A stretch of 64,000 nt of DNA from Bradyrhizobium forestalis (GTDB lineage Bacteria > Pseudomonadota > Alphaproteobacteria > Rhizobiales > Xanthobacteraceae): assembly GCF_002795245.1 (NCBI RefSeq), contig NZ_PGVG01000001.1, forward strand, positions 186,001 to 250,000. The letters are read 5' to 3'. Positions within the stretch are counted from its first letter, which is position 1, and each line of letters starts with the position of its first letter. A program made the position numbers and the translations under genes. Of this stretch, positions 1 through 9,737 are shown in pieces. The notes under the pieces are model-generated. The model was not told the origin of the DNA, did no database searches, and saw only the letters and a program-made list of their open reading frames with translations.

Positions 1-1214
1 ATCGTTGCGAGACTCCAGCCCTTGACCACCTGCTTGAGATAGTACGCTGACATGGCGACGGGCGGCGACAGGAAGGCGGTCTGCAGCACCACCGCAACCA
101 ACGCTCCGAACCATATGAGGTCGATGCCCATGCCTTTCACGACGGGATAGAAGATCGGCAGAAACACCAGGATGATGGCCGGCCACTCGAACGGCCACCC
201 CAGCAGGAAAACGAGAAAGAGCACGACAATCAGCATGAGGCTCGGCGGCAGCTGCAGGCCGAGCATCGTCTCGGTGATCCAGTTCGCCGAGCCGAGGCGG
301 GCGAACACCGCACCGAAAATGTTCGACGTGACCGCCAGCAGCAGGACCATGCTCGACGTCGCCATCGTCGAGGTCATGGCGCGCTGCAGTCCGCTGAACG
401 AGAACCTGCCATATGCGATGGCGAGGATCAGCGCACCGACGCTGCCGATGCCCGCGGCCTCCGTCGGCGTCGCAAGCCCGCCGATGATCGAGCCGAGCGT
501 CGCCGTGATGAGCCCGAGCAGCGGCAGCGTGCCGACGACCACCTCGCGCGCAATGTATACAGCGGAGTGGATCCGCTCATCCTTTGGCACTGGCGGCCCG
601 AGCTTGGGATTGATGAACGAGCGGCCCATCAGATAGGCGATGTAGATGCCGGCCAGCAGAAAACCCGGTCCGAAGGCTGCAGCATAGAGATCGGCGACCG
701 AAACGCCGAGCACCGGCCCCATCACGATCAGCATGACAGACGGGGGAATGAGAATACCGAGCGTGCCGCCCGCCGTGATGGTGCCCGCTGAAAGCTTGGC
801 ATCATAGCCCGCCTTCGTCATGATCGGCGAGGCCATGATGCCAAGAACGGTGACCGCTGCGCCGACGATGCCTGTCGCCATCGCGAACACGGTCGAGGTC
901 AGGATGACGACGAGGAAGAGCGCGCCGCGCACCGGCGCAAGCAGCATGCGGAACGCCGTAAAAAGGCGCTCCATGAGACCCGCCTGCTCGGTGATGAAGC
1001 CCATGAAGATGAACAGCGGCACGGCGGCGAGGAGTTCTTCCTTCATCATGCCGATGGTCTGGAAGTATCCGAGCTCGAAGACCGTCCCGCCCATGCCCCA
1101 GTAGCCGAACGAGAAGGCGAGAAACAGCAACGTGAACGAGATCGGCACACCGATGAAGATCGCGCCAAGCAGCACCAGCAGCATGATGAGGCCGATGAGC
1201 GCTTCTGCGGTCAT
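1..1214 (-). CDS. dctM: TRAP transporter large permease DctM (3' end outside window)
   Basis: Large membrane subunit of a tripartite ATP-independent periplasmic transporter, which forms the sodium-coupled channel in the inner membrane. About 404 codons are visible from the ATG at 1214; the C-terminus lies beyond the left edge. The N-terminus starts MTAEALIGLIMLLVLLGAIF and carries the PLFIFMG segment typical of DctM near residue 64, followed by repeated Gly/Ala-rich hydrophobic helices. The start codon overlaps the dctQ stop in an ATGA, so the two are translationally coupled. It is the third gene of a dctP-dctQ-dctM operon. Family assignment is firm; the substrate cannot be read from this subunit. 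Confidence 0.93.
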   Translation of the reverse strand, partial: MTAEALIGLIMLLVLLGAIFIGVPISFTLLFLAFSFGYWGMGGTVFELGYFQTIGMMKEELLAAVPLFIFMGFITEQAGLMERLFTAFRMLLAPVRGALFLVVILTSTVFAMATGIVGAAVTVLGIMASPIMTKAGYDAKLSAGTITAGGTLGILIPPSVMLIVMGPVLGVSVADLYAAAFGPGFLLAGIYIAYLMGRSFINPKLGPPVPKDERIHSAVYIAREVVVGTLPLLGLITATLGSIIGGLATPTEAAGIGSVGALILAIAYGRFSFSGLQRAMTSTMATSSMVLLLAVTSNIFGAVFARLGSANWITETMLGLQLPPSLMLIVVLFLVFLLGWPFEWPAIILVFLPIFYPVVKGMGIDLIWFGALVAVVLQTAFLSPPVAMSAYYLKQVVKGWSLAT

Positions 1215-1774
1215 ATCTCGACCTTCTCCTTGTGCTCCAGTTCGACGCCGGTGCGCGCCATGTAGATGCTCTTGATCAACTCGGACACGCCCTGGACCAG
1301 CAGCAGGAGGCAGGCGAGCGGCACGACGAATTTGAACGGCCACAGCACGGGCCGCCAGGGTGTCTGGTCCGAAGTCTCGTTGATCAGCCAGGCGTAGTAG
1401 AATTCGTTCCAGCTGATCAGGAACAGCATGATCAGGCTCGGGAAGAAGAAGACGACATAGGAGATCGTATCGATCCAGCCCTTCCTGCGGATCGAGAACT
1501 TCTCCCAGAAGAAGTCGGTACGGATATGAGCACCCTTGTGCAGTGCGTAAGCGGCGCCAAGCATGAACAGCGTGCCGTACAGCATGTAGGTTGCGTCGTA
1601 GGCCCATATGGTCGGCGCGTTGAACAGGTAACGCGCTCCAACCTCGTAGGCGACGGCGAGAACCAGCGGCACCGAGAGCCACGAGATGATCGTTCCGGTC
1701 CTGTCCGTGAAGCCGTCGATCATCCTGATGATGGCCAGTAGCGCCGGCGGCTGCCGGCCCGTTATCTCAGCCAT
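1211..1774 (-). CDS. dctQ: TRAP transporter small permease DctQ
   Basis: Small membrane subunit of the TRAP transporter, 187 residues with four predicted transmembrane helices, which pairs with DctM. The chosen ATG at 1774 (MAEITGRQPP) has a clear AAAGGGG ribosome site just upstream. A longer frame running to 1954 adds 60 Arg-rich residues that read like noise through the intergenic hairpin, so I reject that start. DctQ hallmarks include the hydrophobic block around IISWLSVPLVLAVAYEVGAR and the later helix VVPLACLLLLVQGVSELIKS. It follows dctP by 94 bases and overlaps dctM by four. The role is established for the family; the substrate follows from dctP. Confidence 0.92.
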   Translation of the reverse strand: MAEITGRQPPALLAIIRMIDGFTDRTGTIISWLSVPLVLAVAYEVGARYLFNAPTIWAYDATYMLYGTLFMLGAAYALHKGAHIRTDFFWEKFSIRRKGWIDTISYVVFFFPSLIMLFLISWNEFYYAWLINETSDQTPWRPVLWPFKFVVPLACLLLLVQGVSELIKSIYMARTGVELEHKEKVEI

Positions 1775-1832
1775 GCCTCGCCCCTTTCGCCGATCGTTCG
1801 TGCGGCGCAAAGCAGGCCGCCTGCGTGCGAAT

Positions 1833-1859
1833 CGAGGGCGGCCAAATCGGCCGCCCTCG
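1833..1859. other. Intercistronic hairpin between dctP and dctQ
   Basis: Perfect 11-bp inverted repeat (CGAGGGCGGCC / GGCCGCCCTCG) with a five-base loop, directly after the dctP stop. No T-run follows in the direction of transcription, so it resembles an mRNA-stabilising or attenuating stem rather than a full terminator. Binding-protein mRNA is often kept in excess over permease mRNA this way; that role is inferred. Confidence 0.6.
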
Positions 1860-1868
1860 GAGGAAGTG

Positions 1869-2975
1869 CTATTTCTCGGTCGGGAAGTAGTAGTTCGCCA
1901 TGAAGGAGTATGGCGGGAAATAGGACCTCTTGTACGGCACCACAGCGCTGGCATAGGCCTTCTGCGAGTCGTGCACCTTCTTGAAGAACGGGTTCCTGGC
2001 GCCCTCGGCCGCCGCGATCTCGTCCCACTTCTTGATGAAGGCCAGCAGGATCTCCGTCGGCGTGCGCAGGATCTGTACGCCGTGCTTCTGCTGCATCTCG
2101 ATCAGCGCATCGGCGTTCTGGCGCTGCCACTTGGTCCACCAGACGAGGAACGTCTCGTTGGCCGCCGACTTGATGATCTCCTGATGTTGCGGGCTGAGCT
2201 CCTTCCACACATCGCCGTTGATGACGATCTCGCCGATCGTCACGTTCTCATGCAAGCCGGGCGAATAGTGATACTTCCAGACGTTGTGGAAGCCGAGCTG
2301 CAGATCCTCGATGCCGCCGACCCATTCTGCGCAATCGATCACGCCGCGTTGCGCGGAGGGAATGATTTCTCCGCCCGGCATGTTGACCACCGTGAAGCCG
2401 AGCGCCTGCCACACTTCGCCGGCCATTCCGGTCTGGCGGCATTTCATGCCCTTCATGTCCTCGACCGTCTGAATCGGCTTCTTGAACCAGCCGAACGCCT
2501 GCGGTCCCGCAGGCAGGATCGGAAACACGACGAGGTTGAGCTTGAGCTCCTTCTGATAAAACTCGTTGTAAAGCTCGAGGCCGCCGCCGTGATAGAGCCA
2601 ACCCATCACGTCCATGAAGTCCATGCCGAAGGTGCCGCCGGGACCGCCGGTGAACAGGATTGCGGCCTTGTTCTTGCCGGTCCAGTAGCCCGCCCACGCA
2701 TGCGCTCCGTCGAGCACCCTCTTGTGGGTTGCGTCCAGCACCTCGAACGCCGGCACGACCTGGCCGGCGGGCATCGCCTCGATCTTCAGCGCGCCGGCTG
2801 ACAGCTTGTTCACCCGGTCGGCGAAATAGGTGAAGTTGTCATAGAGCGTGAGCGACGCCGGCCATGTGGCCTGCATCTTCAACACCTTCGTCTGCGCCAT
2901 GACTGTTGTGGTGGATACGACAAACGCCGAAGCGATCAGGGCAACGGCGACCAACCCCAGAAACAAGCGTTTCAT
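1869..2975 (-). CDS. dctP: TRAP transporter substrate-binding protein (DctP family, TakP-like)
   Basis: Periplasmic solute receptor of 368 residues. The ATG at 2975 follows a strong GGGAGGAGATGG ribosome site and opens a signal peptide (MKRLFLGLVAVALIASAF...AQT). A longer frame to 3203 lacks these features. The segment CRQTGMAGEVWQALG (around residue 180) followed by VIDCAEWVGGIEDL matches the ligand-binding region of the TakP/2-oxoacid branch, where the Arg clamps a carboxylate and the Glu-Trp lies beside the ligand. A monocarboxylate such as a 2-oxo acid or lactate is therefore more likely than a C4-dicarboxylate, but this is inference from remembered motifs. It is the first gene of the operon. 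Confidence 0.92.
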   Translation of the reverse strand: MKRLFLGLVAVALIASAFVVSTTTVMAQTKVLKMQATWPASLTLYDNFTYFADRVNKLSAGALKIEAMPAGQVVPAFEVLDATHKRVLDGAHAWAGYWTGKNKAAILFTGGPGGTFGMDFMDVMGWLYHGGGLELYNEFYQKELKLNLVVFPILPAGPQAFGWFKKPIQTVEDMKGMKCRQTGMAGEVWQALGFTVVNMPGGEIIPSAQRGVIDCAEWVGGIEDLQLGFHNVWKYHYSPGLHENVTIGEIVINGDVWKELSPQHQEIIKSAANETFLVWWTKWQRQNADALIEMQQKHGVQILRTPTEILLAFIKKWDEIAAAEGARNPFFKKVHDSQKAYASAVVPYKRSYFPPYSFMANYYFPTEK

Positions 2976-3354
2976 GAGCCATCTCCTCCCTTGGACAACG
3001 TGACCGCGGCGAACTATTCTCTTCGTTGTTCTTGGTCGCCAAGTCTTCGAGCCACGTCTGCCACCATTCTGCCACCATCGCCGCAAGTTGTCATCTTGCT
3101 TTCTGGCCGCAGCAAGCGCTGGCATTGGACATGGTCGAGACGTCAGTCCTTGGCCGGCACGCTTGACAATGGTTCTTGTAAAAGAAGGCAACGATTGGGT
3201 CATAGCCCATCATCACTCGTCATTGCGTCCACCGCCCAAGCAGTGAAGTTCGGCTCTTAGCCGAACCACGCTGATGCTATTGTGGCGTCGCTATGGGCGA
3301 AGGATTCGGACGCTGGTCCATACATCAAATAGAATCCAAGCATGTCTGCCCGCA
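2976..3354. other. Intergenic region upstream of dctP with a hairpin and an ORF remnant
   Basis: 379 bases without an intact gene. It should hold the dctP promoter. An 8-bp perfect stem with a CTT loop (GTTCGGCT / AGCCGAAC) lies at 3248-3266, about 90 bases past the stop of the HEAT-repeat gene, and may end that transcript. At 3342 a plus-strand ATG opens [17 protein letters not shown], which reads like the start of a real basic helical protein. It dissolves into antisense of the HEAT gene within about 18 codons. Confidence 0.45.
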
Positions 3355-3876
3355 TCAAAGAATTGCTGGAGAAGCGTGAACAAATCCGCGCGAGGCGACG
3401 CCGCCGGAGGCTCGAGAGGACAAGGACTTCAGCTCCGGCGGCGGGGCGCCCTTCTCCTCGAGCATCCCCAGCGCTAGCGCCGCCTCCACCCGTACACTCG
3501 GATCCTTATCACCCGCTAGCTGTCGGAGCGGGAGGAGGGCTTGTTCGATACCCGGGAATGCCGGACCGAGGCGACCGAGGTGCCAGGCCGCCAAGCTGCG
3601 GACGAAGGCAAGCTCGTTGCCCAACTCCGCGATCAGGACGGGGACCGACTCTCCACCTGACGGCGCGACCCGGGCGAGGCCCGCCGCCGCCCAGACGCGC
3701 ACGAACCCGACCGGGTCCTGGAGGGCCGCGGCGAGGGCGGATCCAGCCTCGATTGCCGCGGGGCCAATCTCGCCCAGGGCATATGCGCCGAGGCGGCGCT
3801 GGAGCGGATCGCTGCTCGAAAGCTCCGCCATCCAGTCTGCGATGGAAGTTCCTAGGTAAGCGACCTGCGCGCTCAT
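3355..3876 (-). CDS. HEAT-repeat protein coupled to the GH15 gene
   Basis: 173 residues with at least three HEAT/PBS-lyase-type helical repeats. Repeated units include [19 protein letters not shown], a unit around [17 protein letters not shown] and one around [17 protein letters not shown]. Such repeats form a protein-binding solenoid; no catalytic motif is seen. Its ATG overlaps the stop of the glycoside hydrolase gene (ATGA at 3873-3876), so the two are translated together, and it may bind or regulate that enzyme (inference). The last 14 or so residues (from VASRGF) are antisense to a truncated plus-strand ORF, which suggests the native C-terminus was lost at a junction. A 547-residue plus-strand frame across this region is judged a shadow. 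Confidence 0.8.
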   Translation of the reverse strand: MSAQVAYLGTSIADWMAELSSSDPLQRRLGAYALGEIGPAAIEAGSALAAALQDPVGFVRVWAAAGLARVAPSGGESVPVLIAELGNELAFVRSLAAWHLGRLGPAFPGIEQALLPLRQLAGDKDPSVRVEAALALGMLEEKGAPPPELKSLSSRASGGVASRGFVHASPAIL

Positions 3877-5711
3877 GGTCCGACCCTACTCGAGGCCCCA
3901 CGGCCGAGGCGACGGTCCAGGTTGAACGCGGCGCTGATCAGCCCGATGTGAGTGAATGCCTGCGGGAAGTTGCCCAGCGCTTCGCCACGCGGACCCGTCT
4001 CCTCGGCGTACAGGCCGAGGTGGTTGGCGTAAGTCAGCATCTTCTCGAAGATGAAGCGGGCCTCCTCGGCGCGGCCCGCCCGGGCCAGCGCTTCCACCAG
4101 CCAGAACGTACACATGTTGAACGTCCCCTCGCTCCCGGTCAGGCCGTCGCCGGCTCCTCTGCCGATCTCGTAGCGGTGCACGAGGCTGTCGGAGACCAGC
4201 TCCGCCATGGTCCGATCCAGCGTTCCGCGCATGCGGGGGTCGGTCGGCGACACAAAGAAGACGAGCGGCATGATCAGGTTGGACGCATCCACCGCGTCGG
4301 TGGCGAAGTGCTGCACGAAAGTCTGCCGATCCGTGTTCCAGCCGCGCGTCATGATGGCCTCATAGATGCGGTCTCGCTCTGCGGCCAGGCGGGCGCGATC
4401 CAGCGGCAGGCTCCGCTTCTGCGCAAGGCGGATCGCTCGGTCCAGCGCCACCCAGCACTGCACCTTGGAGTAGACGAACTGCTGCTGTCCACCGCGTACC
4501 TCCCAGATGCCATCGTCGGCTCGCTCCCAGTTGTTCGCCACCCAGTCGAGCATCTTGCGCAGGTGGCACCAGAAGTCATAGGCGGTCGGCGTCCCGTACT
4601 TGTCGTACAGGTAGACGGCGTCCATCAGCTCGCCATAGATGTCCAGCTGCAGCTGCTCGGCAGCGGCGTTGCCGACTCGCACCGGACGCGAGCCGCGGTA
4701 GCCATCGAGGTGGCCGAGAACCTCCTCGGGCAGCTCGTGCCCGCCGTCGATGCGATACATAGTTTGCAACGGGTCGCCCCGGGCGCCCTCGACGGCCCGC
4801 TGCTCCAACCAAGCCATGAACTGCTCTGCCTCCGACGTCAGCCCCAGGCGCAGGAAGGCGTAATTGGTGAAAGCGGCGTCGCGCACCCAGGTATAGCGAT
4901 AGTCCCAGTTGCGCACCCCGCCGATCTCTTCCGGCAGCCCGCAGGTCGGCGCCGCCACGATCGCGCCCGTCGGCGCGAACGTTAGCAGTTTCAACACCAG
5001 CGCCGAGCGGTGGACCATCTCGCGCCAGCGACCTGAATAATTGCACTTCCTCAGCCACTGCCGCCAAAACGCTAGGGTCTGCGTCAGCGCCTCCGTGCCG
5101 ACCAGCCGCGCCTCGAGCAGCGCGCCGTCATGAAGGCTGTCATGGCCGTTCTCCTCCACCTGGCGGAGGATGAACGTGGTCGTCTCGCCGGGGTTGAGGA
5201 CGAACTCGGCAGCGACGCCGTCGCCCTGCCGACCAAGCGGGAAGCGGCTGACCAGCGAGACCTTCATGCCTTGCGCCTCGAAGATCGCTCCCCGACCCTC
5301 CAGGACGACCCGGTGAGGCCGGCGGGTGAAGTCGAATGCCGGCCGGCAGTCGAGGCGGAAGCGGACCGACCCGCGCACCGCCCGCACCACCCGGACGATC
5401 TGGTGGATCTTTCTGATCTCGCGCGGGCCTTGGACGGGCATGAAGTCCACGACCTCACCGACGCCCTGGTCGCTAAGAAAGCGCGTCACCAGGACGTTGC
5501 TGTCAGGCATGTACATCTGTTTGTGCTGCGCCTCGTGGAGACTGGCGATGCGGAATGAGCCCCCTTTCTGGTCATCGAGGATCGCCGCGAAGACGCTTGG
5601 CGAGTCAAAGTGCGGCAGGCAGCACCAGTCGATGGACCCGTCGATGCCGACCAGGGCAACGGTGTGCAGGTCGCCGATGACGCCGTAGGACTCGATCGGC
5701 TTGTAGCCCAT
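3873..5711 (-). CDS. Glycoside hydrolase family 15 protein (glucoamylase/trehalase-like)
   Basis: 612 residues from an ATG at 5711, preceded by a GGAGGAGACGAG ribosome site. The N-terminus ([19 protein letters not shown], then [12 protein letters not shown]) is the typical start of bacterial GH15 proteins with an N-terminal beta-sandwich followed by an (alpha/alpha)6 barrel. The general acid is probably Glu404 in GIWEVRGG and the base Glu528 in [13 protein letters not shown]. Length fits the cytoplasmic GH15 group (about 600), and no signal peptide is seen. This group includes glucoamylase-like enzymes and actinobacterial trehalases, so the substrate is an alpha-glucan or trehalose. It is transcribed with the HEAT-repeat gene. 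Confidence 0.92.
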   Translation of the reverse strand: MGYKPIESYGVIGDLHTVALVGIDGSIDWCCLPHFDSPSVFAAILDDQKGGSFRIASLHEAQHKQMYMPDSNVLVTRFLSDQGVGEVVDFMPVQGPREIRKIHQIVRVVRAVRGSVRFRLDCRPAFDFTRRPHRVVLEGRGAIFEAQGMKVSLVSRFPLGRQGDGVAAEFVLNPGETTTFILRQVEENGHDSLHDGALLEARLVGTEALTQTLAFWRQWLRKCNYSGRWREMVHRSALVLKLLTFAPTGAIVAAPTCGLPEEIGGVRNWDYRYTWVRDAAFTNYAFLRLGLTSEAEQFMAWLEQRAVEGARGDPLQTMYRIDGGHELPEEVLGHLDGYRGSRPVRVGNAAAEQLQLDIYGELMDAVYLYDKYGTPTAYDFWCHLRKMLDWVANNWERADDGIWEVRGGQQQFVYSKVQCWVALDRAIRLAQKRSLPLDRARLAAERDRIYEAIMTRGWNTDRQTFVQHFATDAVDASNLIMPLVFFVSPTDPRMRGTLDRTMAELVSDSLVHRYEIGRGAGDGLTGSEGTFNMCTFWLVEALARAGRAEEARFIFEKMLTYANHLGLYAEETGPRGEALGNFPQAFTHIGLISAAFNLDRRLGRGASSRVGP

Positions 5712-6575
5712 GATCTCGTCTCCTCCGCTCGCCCGACGCTGATCGAGCCCCAGGATGGGCGTATCGTCAATGCCTGAGGCGGCGAAAACAGACGCCGGAT
5801 ATTCAACTTTCTTACCCGCAACCTCGCTCCCGCGGTCCCTCGCCAGGGGCCAGAGTGGGAGGGACGCGGCCAGGCGATGCTGCGCACACCTTGCCTCGCG
5901 TTGCCCGACGGGCAAAACACGCCAAATGCAGGTCAAGGGGCGGGAGTGTAAAATATTCTGATTGACCGAATTTTCTATTTCGGGTAAACCGCAATCCATC
6001 CCGGCCCGTCAAAGGGACGTTTCGCGATCGTCACGATACGTAGGCCGGGATGCGATGGACGCGGCAGCGCCGGCGCGTGACGGGATGGCAGGGCGGGCTG
6101 AGGTCCGTGAGCCGTCACGATCCGCGGAACGACACGGCGCGGTCACAGCGTTCCTTTTCGGCATTGGGGCGAGCACGCGCGAGCTTCCGACTGTCCGGGG
6201 AGGGACGTCCGCGGACGGCAAAAGCGTGTGGTCCTGACGCCCGGGGTCTGTGCGTCAAGGCTTGCGGTGGTGAAGCGACCCAACCGGGTGCGCGCATCAG
6301 TCATCCGCAAGGCGACGGGGGCAATAGTGCATCGCTCCCCGGGGAGAGCGCGCCATAAGCCGTAACACCATTGCGCAGGGAAGGCCGGGATGTTCTGGCA
6401 TCACCTGTGGTCACCCCGCGTGCGTTTCTCGCGTGCGGACCCTGGGTGCCAGCCGGCGCCCGGCCTTCTCTGCGCCCTTGCTTCCTGATGAGGGCGAAAC
6501 GGACGGCAAAACTTCGGGCGCCTGCGCCGCGAGACCGCGAAGACATGTCTCTCGACAAGACTGGCTATATTCTCG
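5712..6575. repeat. Gene-free stretch with a long dispersed-type repeat
   Basis: No coding frame here looks genuine: the frames present are Arg/Pro/Ala-rich and have no ribosome sites. The part next to 5712 should carry the GH15 promoter; it has an AT-rich patch near 5950-5990. From about 6040 to 6490 the sequence (starting GCGATGGACGCGGCAGCG and including GCCATAAGCCGTAACACC) resembles a several-hundred-base noncoding repeat I recall from Bradyrhizobium and Rhodopseudomonas chromosomes. That identification is from memory and would need a BLASTN search of a complete genome. Confidence 0.45.
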
Positions 6576-6709
6576 TGCCCCGGACGCAGCGCAGCGCGCC
6601 GCGTCTTCGCGGCGTGGTGTGCTGCAGAGCCGGGGCCCAGCGAGCGGCTCCTGGATCCCGGCTCTCTGCGCAGCAACGCATAAGGGCGTTGCAGCGCGTC
6701 CGGGACACG
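6576..6709. repeat. Palindromic repeat family D, copy 1
   Basis: Starts with CCCCGGACGCAGCGCAGC and ends with GCAGCGCGTCCGGGACACG, so its outer ends are inverted copies. The middle contains GCAGAGCCGGGGCCCAG. A second, diverged copy lies at 25429-25592. It sits upstream of ppc. Confidence 0.6.
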
Positions 6710-6818
6710 AACGCCGCCGGCGGTGTGCACCGCTCCAACTTCGTCTTGCACTGCGGCAGAAAAATATCGCACACTCCTTCGGACCAGGCCGCCAAGGACG
6801 CGAGCAGGGGAGCGAGCC

Positions 6819-9617
6819 ATGTCCCTCCAGACCGTACCACCCGACGCCACTGAGCATCGCCCCAACCGCCCTGAGGATGTCCAGGCGATGGAGGCCGACG
6901 CGCGGCTGCGGGATGACATCCGCCTGCTTGGGCGCATTCTGGGCGACACGGTGCGCGACCAGGAAGGCGCCGAATTGTTCGACTTGGTCGAGCGCATCCG
7001 CCAGACCTCGATCCGATTCCACCGCGACGAGGACCGGCTCGCCCGTCGCGAGCTCGAGCAGATCCTCGACAGCATGTCGATCTCGGAGACGGTGCGGATT
7101 GTCCGTGCCTTCAGTTATTTCTCCCACCTCGCCAACATCGCCGAGGACCAGAACAACATCCGTCAGATGCGCGCCCGCGGCGCCGCCAAAGGCGGCGGCT
7201 CCGGCGTGCTGGCGGAGACGCTCGCCCACGCCAAGGCGGCCGGCATCGGCCCCGACCAGCTCCGCAACTTCTTCAAGACCGCACTGGTCAGCCCGGTGCT
7301 GACCGCGCACCCGACCGAGGTCCGCCGCAAGAGCACCATGGACCGCGAGATGGAGATTTCAGCCCTGCTCGACCGCCGCGAGCGCGTCGCGCTGACCGCG
7401 GAGGAGGCGGATGCCAGCGACGAGCAGCTCCGCCGCGAGGTGCTGACGCTGTGGCAGACCAATCTGCTGCGCCGGACCAAGCTCACCGTGCTCGACGAGG
7501 TCGCCAACGGCCTGGCGTTCTACGACTACACCTTCCTGCGCGAGGTGCCGCGGCTCATCAACGCGCTGGAGGACCGGCTGGAGGAGGGCGGCGAGCAGGC
7601 CGCCAGCGAGCTCGCCTCGTTCCTGCGCATGGGCAGCTGGATCGGCGGCGACCGCGACGGCAATCCCTTCGTCACTGCCGACGTGATGCGCGGCACGCTG
7701 CGGCTGCAGTCAAGCCGGGTGATGCAGTTCTATCTCAACGAGCTGCACGTGCTCGGCTCGGAGCTGTCGATCGCGGCCCACCTCGCCGACGTCTCCGAGG
7801 AGCTGCGCACTTTGGCGGAGCGTTCCCCGGATACCTCGCCGCACCGGAGCGGCGAGCCTTATCGTCTGGCCGTATCAGGCATCTATGCGCGTCTGACCGC
7901 GACGGCCGAAAAGCTCGAGGTCGAGATCACGCGCCGGCCGGTCGGCAAGGCGGCGCCCTATGAAAGCGTCAAGGAGCTGCTGGCCGATCTCGACGTGCTG
8001 CACCGCTCGCTGATCTCCAACAACGCCCGCGTCATCGCCCGCGGCCGGCTGCGGCTGCTGCGCCGCGCGGTGGACTGCTTCGGCTTCCACCTGGCCCGGC
8101 TCGACATCCGCCAGAACTCGGCGGTGCACGAACGCACCATTGCCGAATTGATGGATGCCGCCAATCCCGGCATGTCCTATCTCGCCCTCGGCGAGGACGC
8201 GCGCATCTCGCTGCTGACCAACGAATTGCGCTCGACGCGCGCGCTGGTGTCGCCCTTCGTCAAATACAGCGACGAGACCATGGGCGAGCTCAACGTGTTC
8301 CATGCCGCCGCGGAAGCGCATGCGAGGTTCGGCTCGGACGCCATTCCCCAATGCATCATCTCGATGTGCAAGGGCATGTCCGACATGCTCGAGGTCGCCG
8401 TGCTCTTGAAGGAGGTCGGCCTCGTCCATCCCTCCGGCCGCAGCGCCATCAACATCGTGCCGCTGTTCGAGACCATCGAGGATTTGCAGGCCTCATCCGG
8501 CATCATGGATCGCATGCTGTCGCTGCACGATTATCGTCGCCTCGTCGACAGCCGCGGCAGCGTGCAGGAGGCCATGCTCGGTTACTCCGACAGCAACAAG
8601 GACGGCGGCTTCGTCACCTCGGGCTGGGAGCTCTACAAGGCCGAGATCGGCCTCGTCGAGGTGTTCGAGCGGCACCACGTGCGGCTGCGCCTGTTCCACG
8701 GCCGCGGCGGCTCGGTCGGCCGCGGCGGCGGGCCGAGCTATGACGCCATCATCGCGCAGCCCGGCGGCGCCGTGAACGGCCAGATCCGCATCACCGAGCA
8801 GGGCGAGATCATCTCGTCGAAATATTCCAATGCCGAGGTCGGCCGCAACAATCTAGAGATCCTCGCCGCGGCAACGCTGGAAGCGAGTCTCCTGCATCCG
8901 CGCCAGAGCGCGCCGCGCCGCGAATATCTGGTCGCGATGGATGAATTGTCGAACCTCGCGTTCAAGGCCTATCGCGGCCTCGTCTACGAGACCGAGGGGT
9001 TCGTCGATTATTTCTGGGCCTCGACCGTCATCAACGAGATTGCCACGCTGAACATCGGCAGCCGTCCGGCCTCGCGCAAGAAGACCCGCGCGATCGAGGA
9101 TCTCCGCGCCATTCCCTGGGTGTTCTCCTGGGCGCAATGCCGCCTGATGCTGCCGGGCTGGTACGGTTTTGGCAGCGCGGTCGAGCAGTGGATCGCGGAG
9201 CATCCGCAACAGGGCATGCCGTTCCTGAAAGAGCTCTACAAGGAATGGCCGTTCTTCCGCATGCTGCTGTCGAACATGGACATGGTGCTCGCGAAAAGCT
9301 CGATCGCGATCGCTTCGCGCTATGCCGAGCTGGTGCCGGACGAAGCCTTGCGCGAAAAGATCTTTGGCCGCATCCGCCGCGAATGGCATTCCTGCATCGA
9401 GACGCTGCTCGACATCATGGGCCAGGACCGGCTGCTGCAGGGCAACCCGCTGCTGGAGCGCTCCGTGCGGCACCGCTTCCCCTATCTCGATCCGCTCAAT
9501 CACGTGCAGGTCGAGCTCTTGAGGGAGCACCGCGCGCAGAACCCGGACGAGCAGGTGCTGCGCGGCATTCAGCTGACGATCAACGGGATTTCGGCGGGGT
9601 TGAGGAATACGGGGTAA
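6819..9617 (+). CDS. ppc: Phosphoenolpyruvate carboxylase
   Basis: Carboxylates phosphoenolpyruvate with bicarbonate to oxaloacetate, replenishing the TCA cycle in the cytoplasm. 932 residues, the usual length. The ATG at 6819 follows AGGGGAG; upstream in-frame sequence is Arg-rich noise. Signature features are [11 protein letters not shown] with the catalytic His near 164, [10 protein letters not shown] near 588, [18 protein letters not shown] near 626 (the bicarbonate/PEP loop), and the conserved C-terminus [11 protein letters not shown], which also binds allosteric aspartate in the family. It is monocistronic: repeats lie on both sides. Confidence 0.98.
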   Translation: MSLQTVPPDATEHRPNRPEDVQAMEADARLRDDIRLLGRILGDTVRDQEGAELFDLVERIRQTSIRFHRDEDRLARRELEQILDSMSISETVRIVRAFSYFSHLANIAEDQNNIRQMRARGAAKGGGSGVLAETLAHAKAAGIGPDQLRNFFKTALVSPVLTAHPTEVRRKSTMDREMEISALLDRRERVALTAEEADASDEQLRREVLTLWQTNLLRRTKLTVLDEVANGLAFYDYTFLREVPRLINALEDRLEEGGEQAASELASFLRMGSWIGGDRDGNPFVTADVMRGTLRLQSSRVMQFYLNELHVLGSELSIAAHLADVSEELRTLAERSPDTSPHRSGEPYRLAVSGIYARLTATAEKLEVEITRRPVGKAAPYESVKELLADLDVLHRSLISNNARVIARGRLRLLRRAVDCFGFHLARLDIRQNSAVHERTIAELMDAANPGMSYLALGEDARISLLTNELRSTRALVSPFVKYSDETMGELNVFHAAAEAHARFGSDAIPQCIISMCKGMSDMLEVAVLLKEVGLVHPSGRSAINIVPLFETIEDLQASSGIMDRMLSLHDYRRLVDSRGSVQEAMLGYSDSNKDGGFVTSGWELYKAEIGLVEVFERHHVRLRLFHGRGGSVGRGGGPSYDAIIAQPGGAVNGQIRITEQGEIISSKYSNAEVGRNNLEILAAATLEASLLHPRQSAPRREYLVAMDELSNLAFKAYRGLVYETEGFVDYFWASTVINEIATLNIGSRPASRKKTRAIEDLRAIPWVFSWAQCRLMLPGWYGFGSAVEQWIAEHPQQGMPFLKELYKEWPFFRMLLSNMDMVLAKSSIAIASRYAELVPDEALREKIFGRIRREWHSCIETLLDIMGQDRLLQGNPLLERSVRHRFPYLDPLNHVQVELLREHRAQNPDEQVLRGIQLTINGISAGLRNTG

Positions 9618-9627
9618 TCTCCGACCA

Positions 9628-9727
9628 GTCATTCCGGGGCGCGCGAAGCGCGAACTCAGGTGCGCAATTGCGCACCTGAGAATCTCGAGATTCCGGGTCT
9701 GGTCCTTCTGGACCAGCCCGGAATGAC
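9628..9727. repeat. Palindromic repeat family A, copy 1
   Basis: Bounded by GTCATTCCGGGGCGCG and CCCGGAATGAC in inverted orientation. It contains a perfect 26-bp inner palindrome at 9655-9680 (half-site CTCAGGTGCGCAA). It lies between the convergent ppc and SMP-30 genes and could act as a bidirectional terminator. Other copies are at 11912, 15840 and 21025. Confidence 0.8.
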
Positions 9728-9737
9728 GGTGCCTGTT

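Noticed and set aside
3342..4985. 547-codon plus-strand frame
   Set aside because: Antisense of the HEAT and GH15 genes. Only its first 17 or so codons look genuine, and these are reported as a remnant.
6126..6154. GGAACG...CGTTCC inverted pair resembling divergent EcfG promoters
   Set aside because: The spacer is 18 bases in both directions, and it lies within the dispersed repeat with no gene starting nearby.
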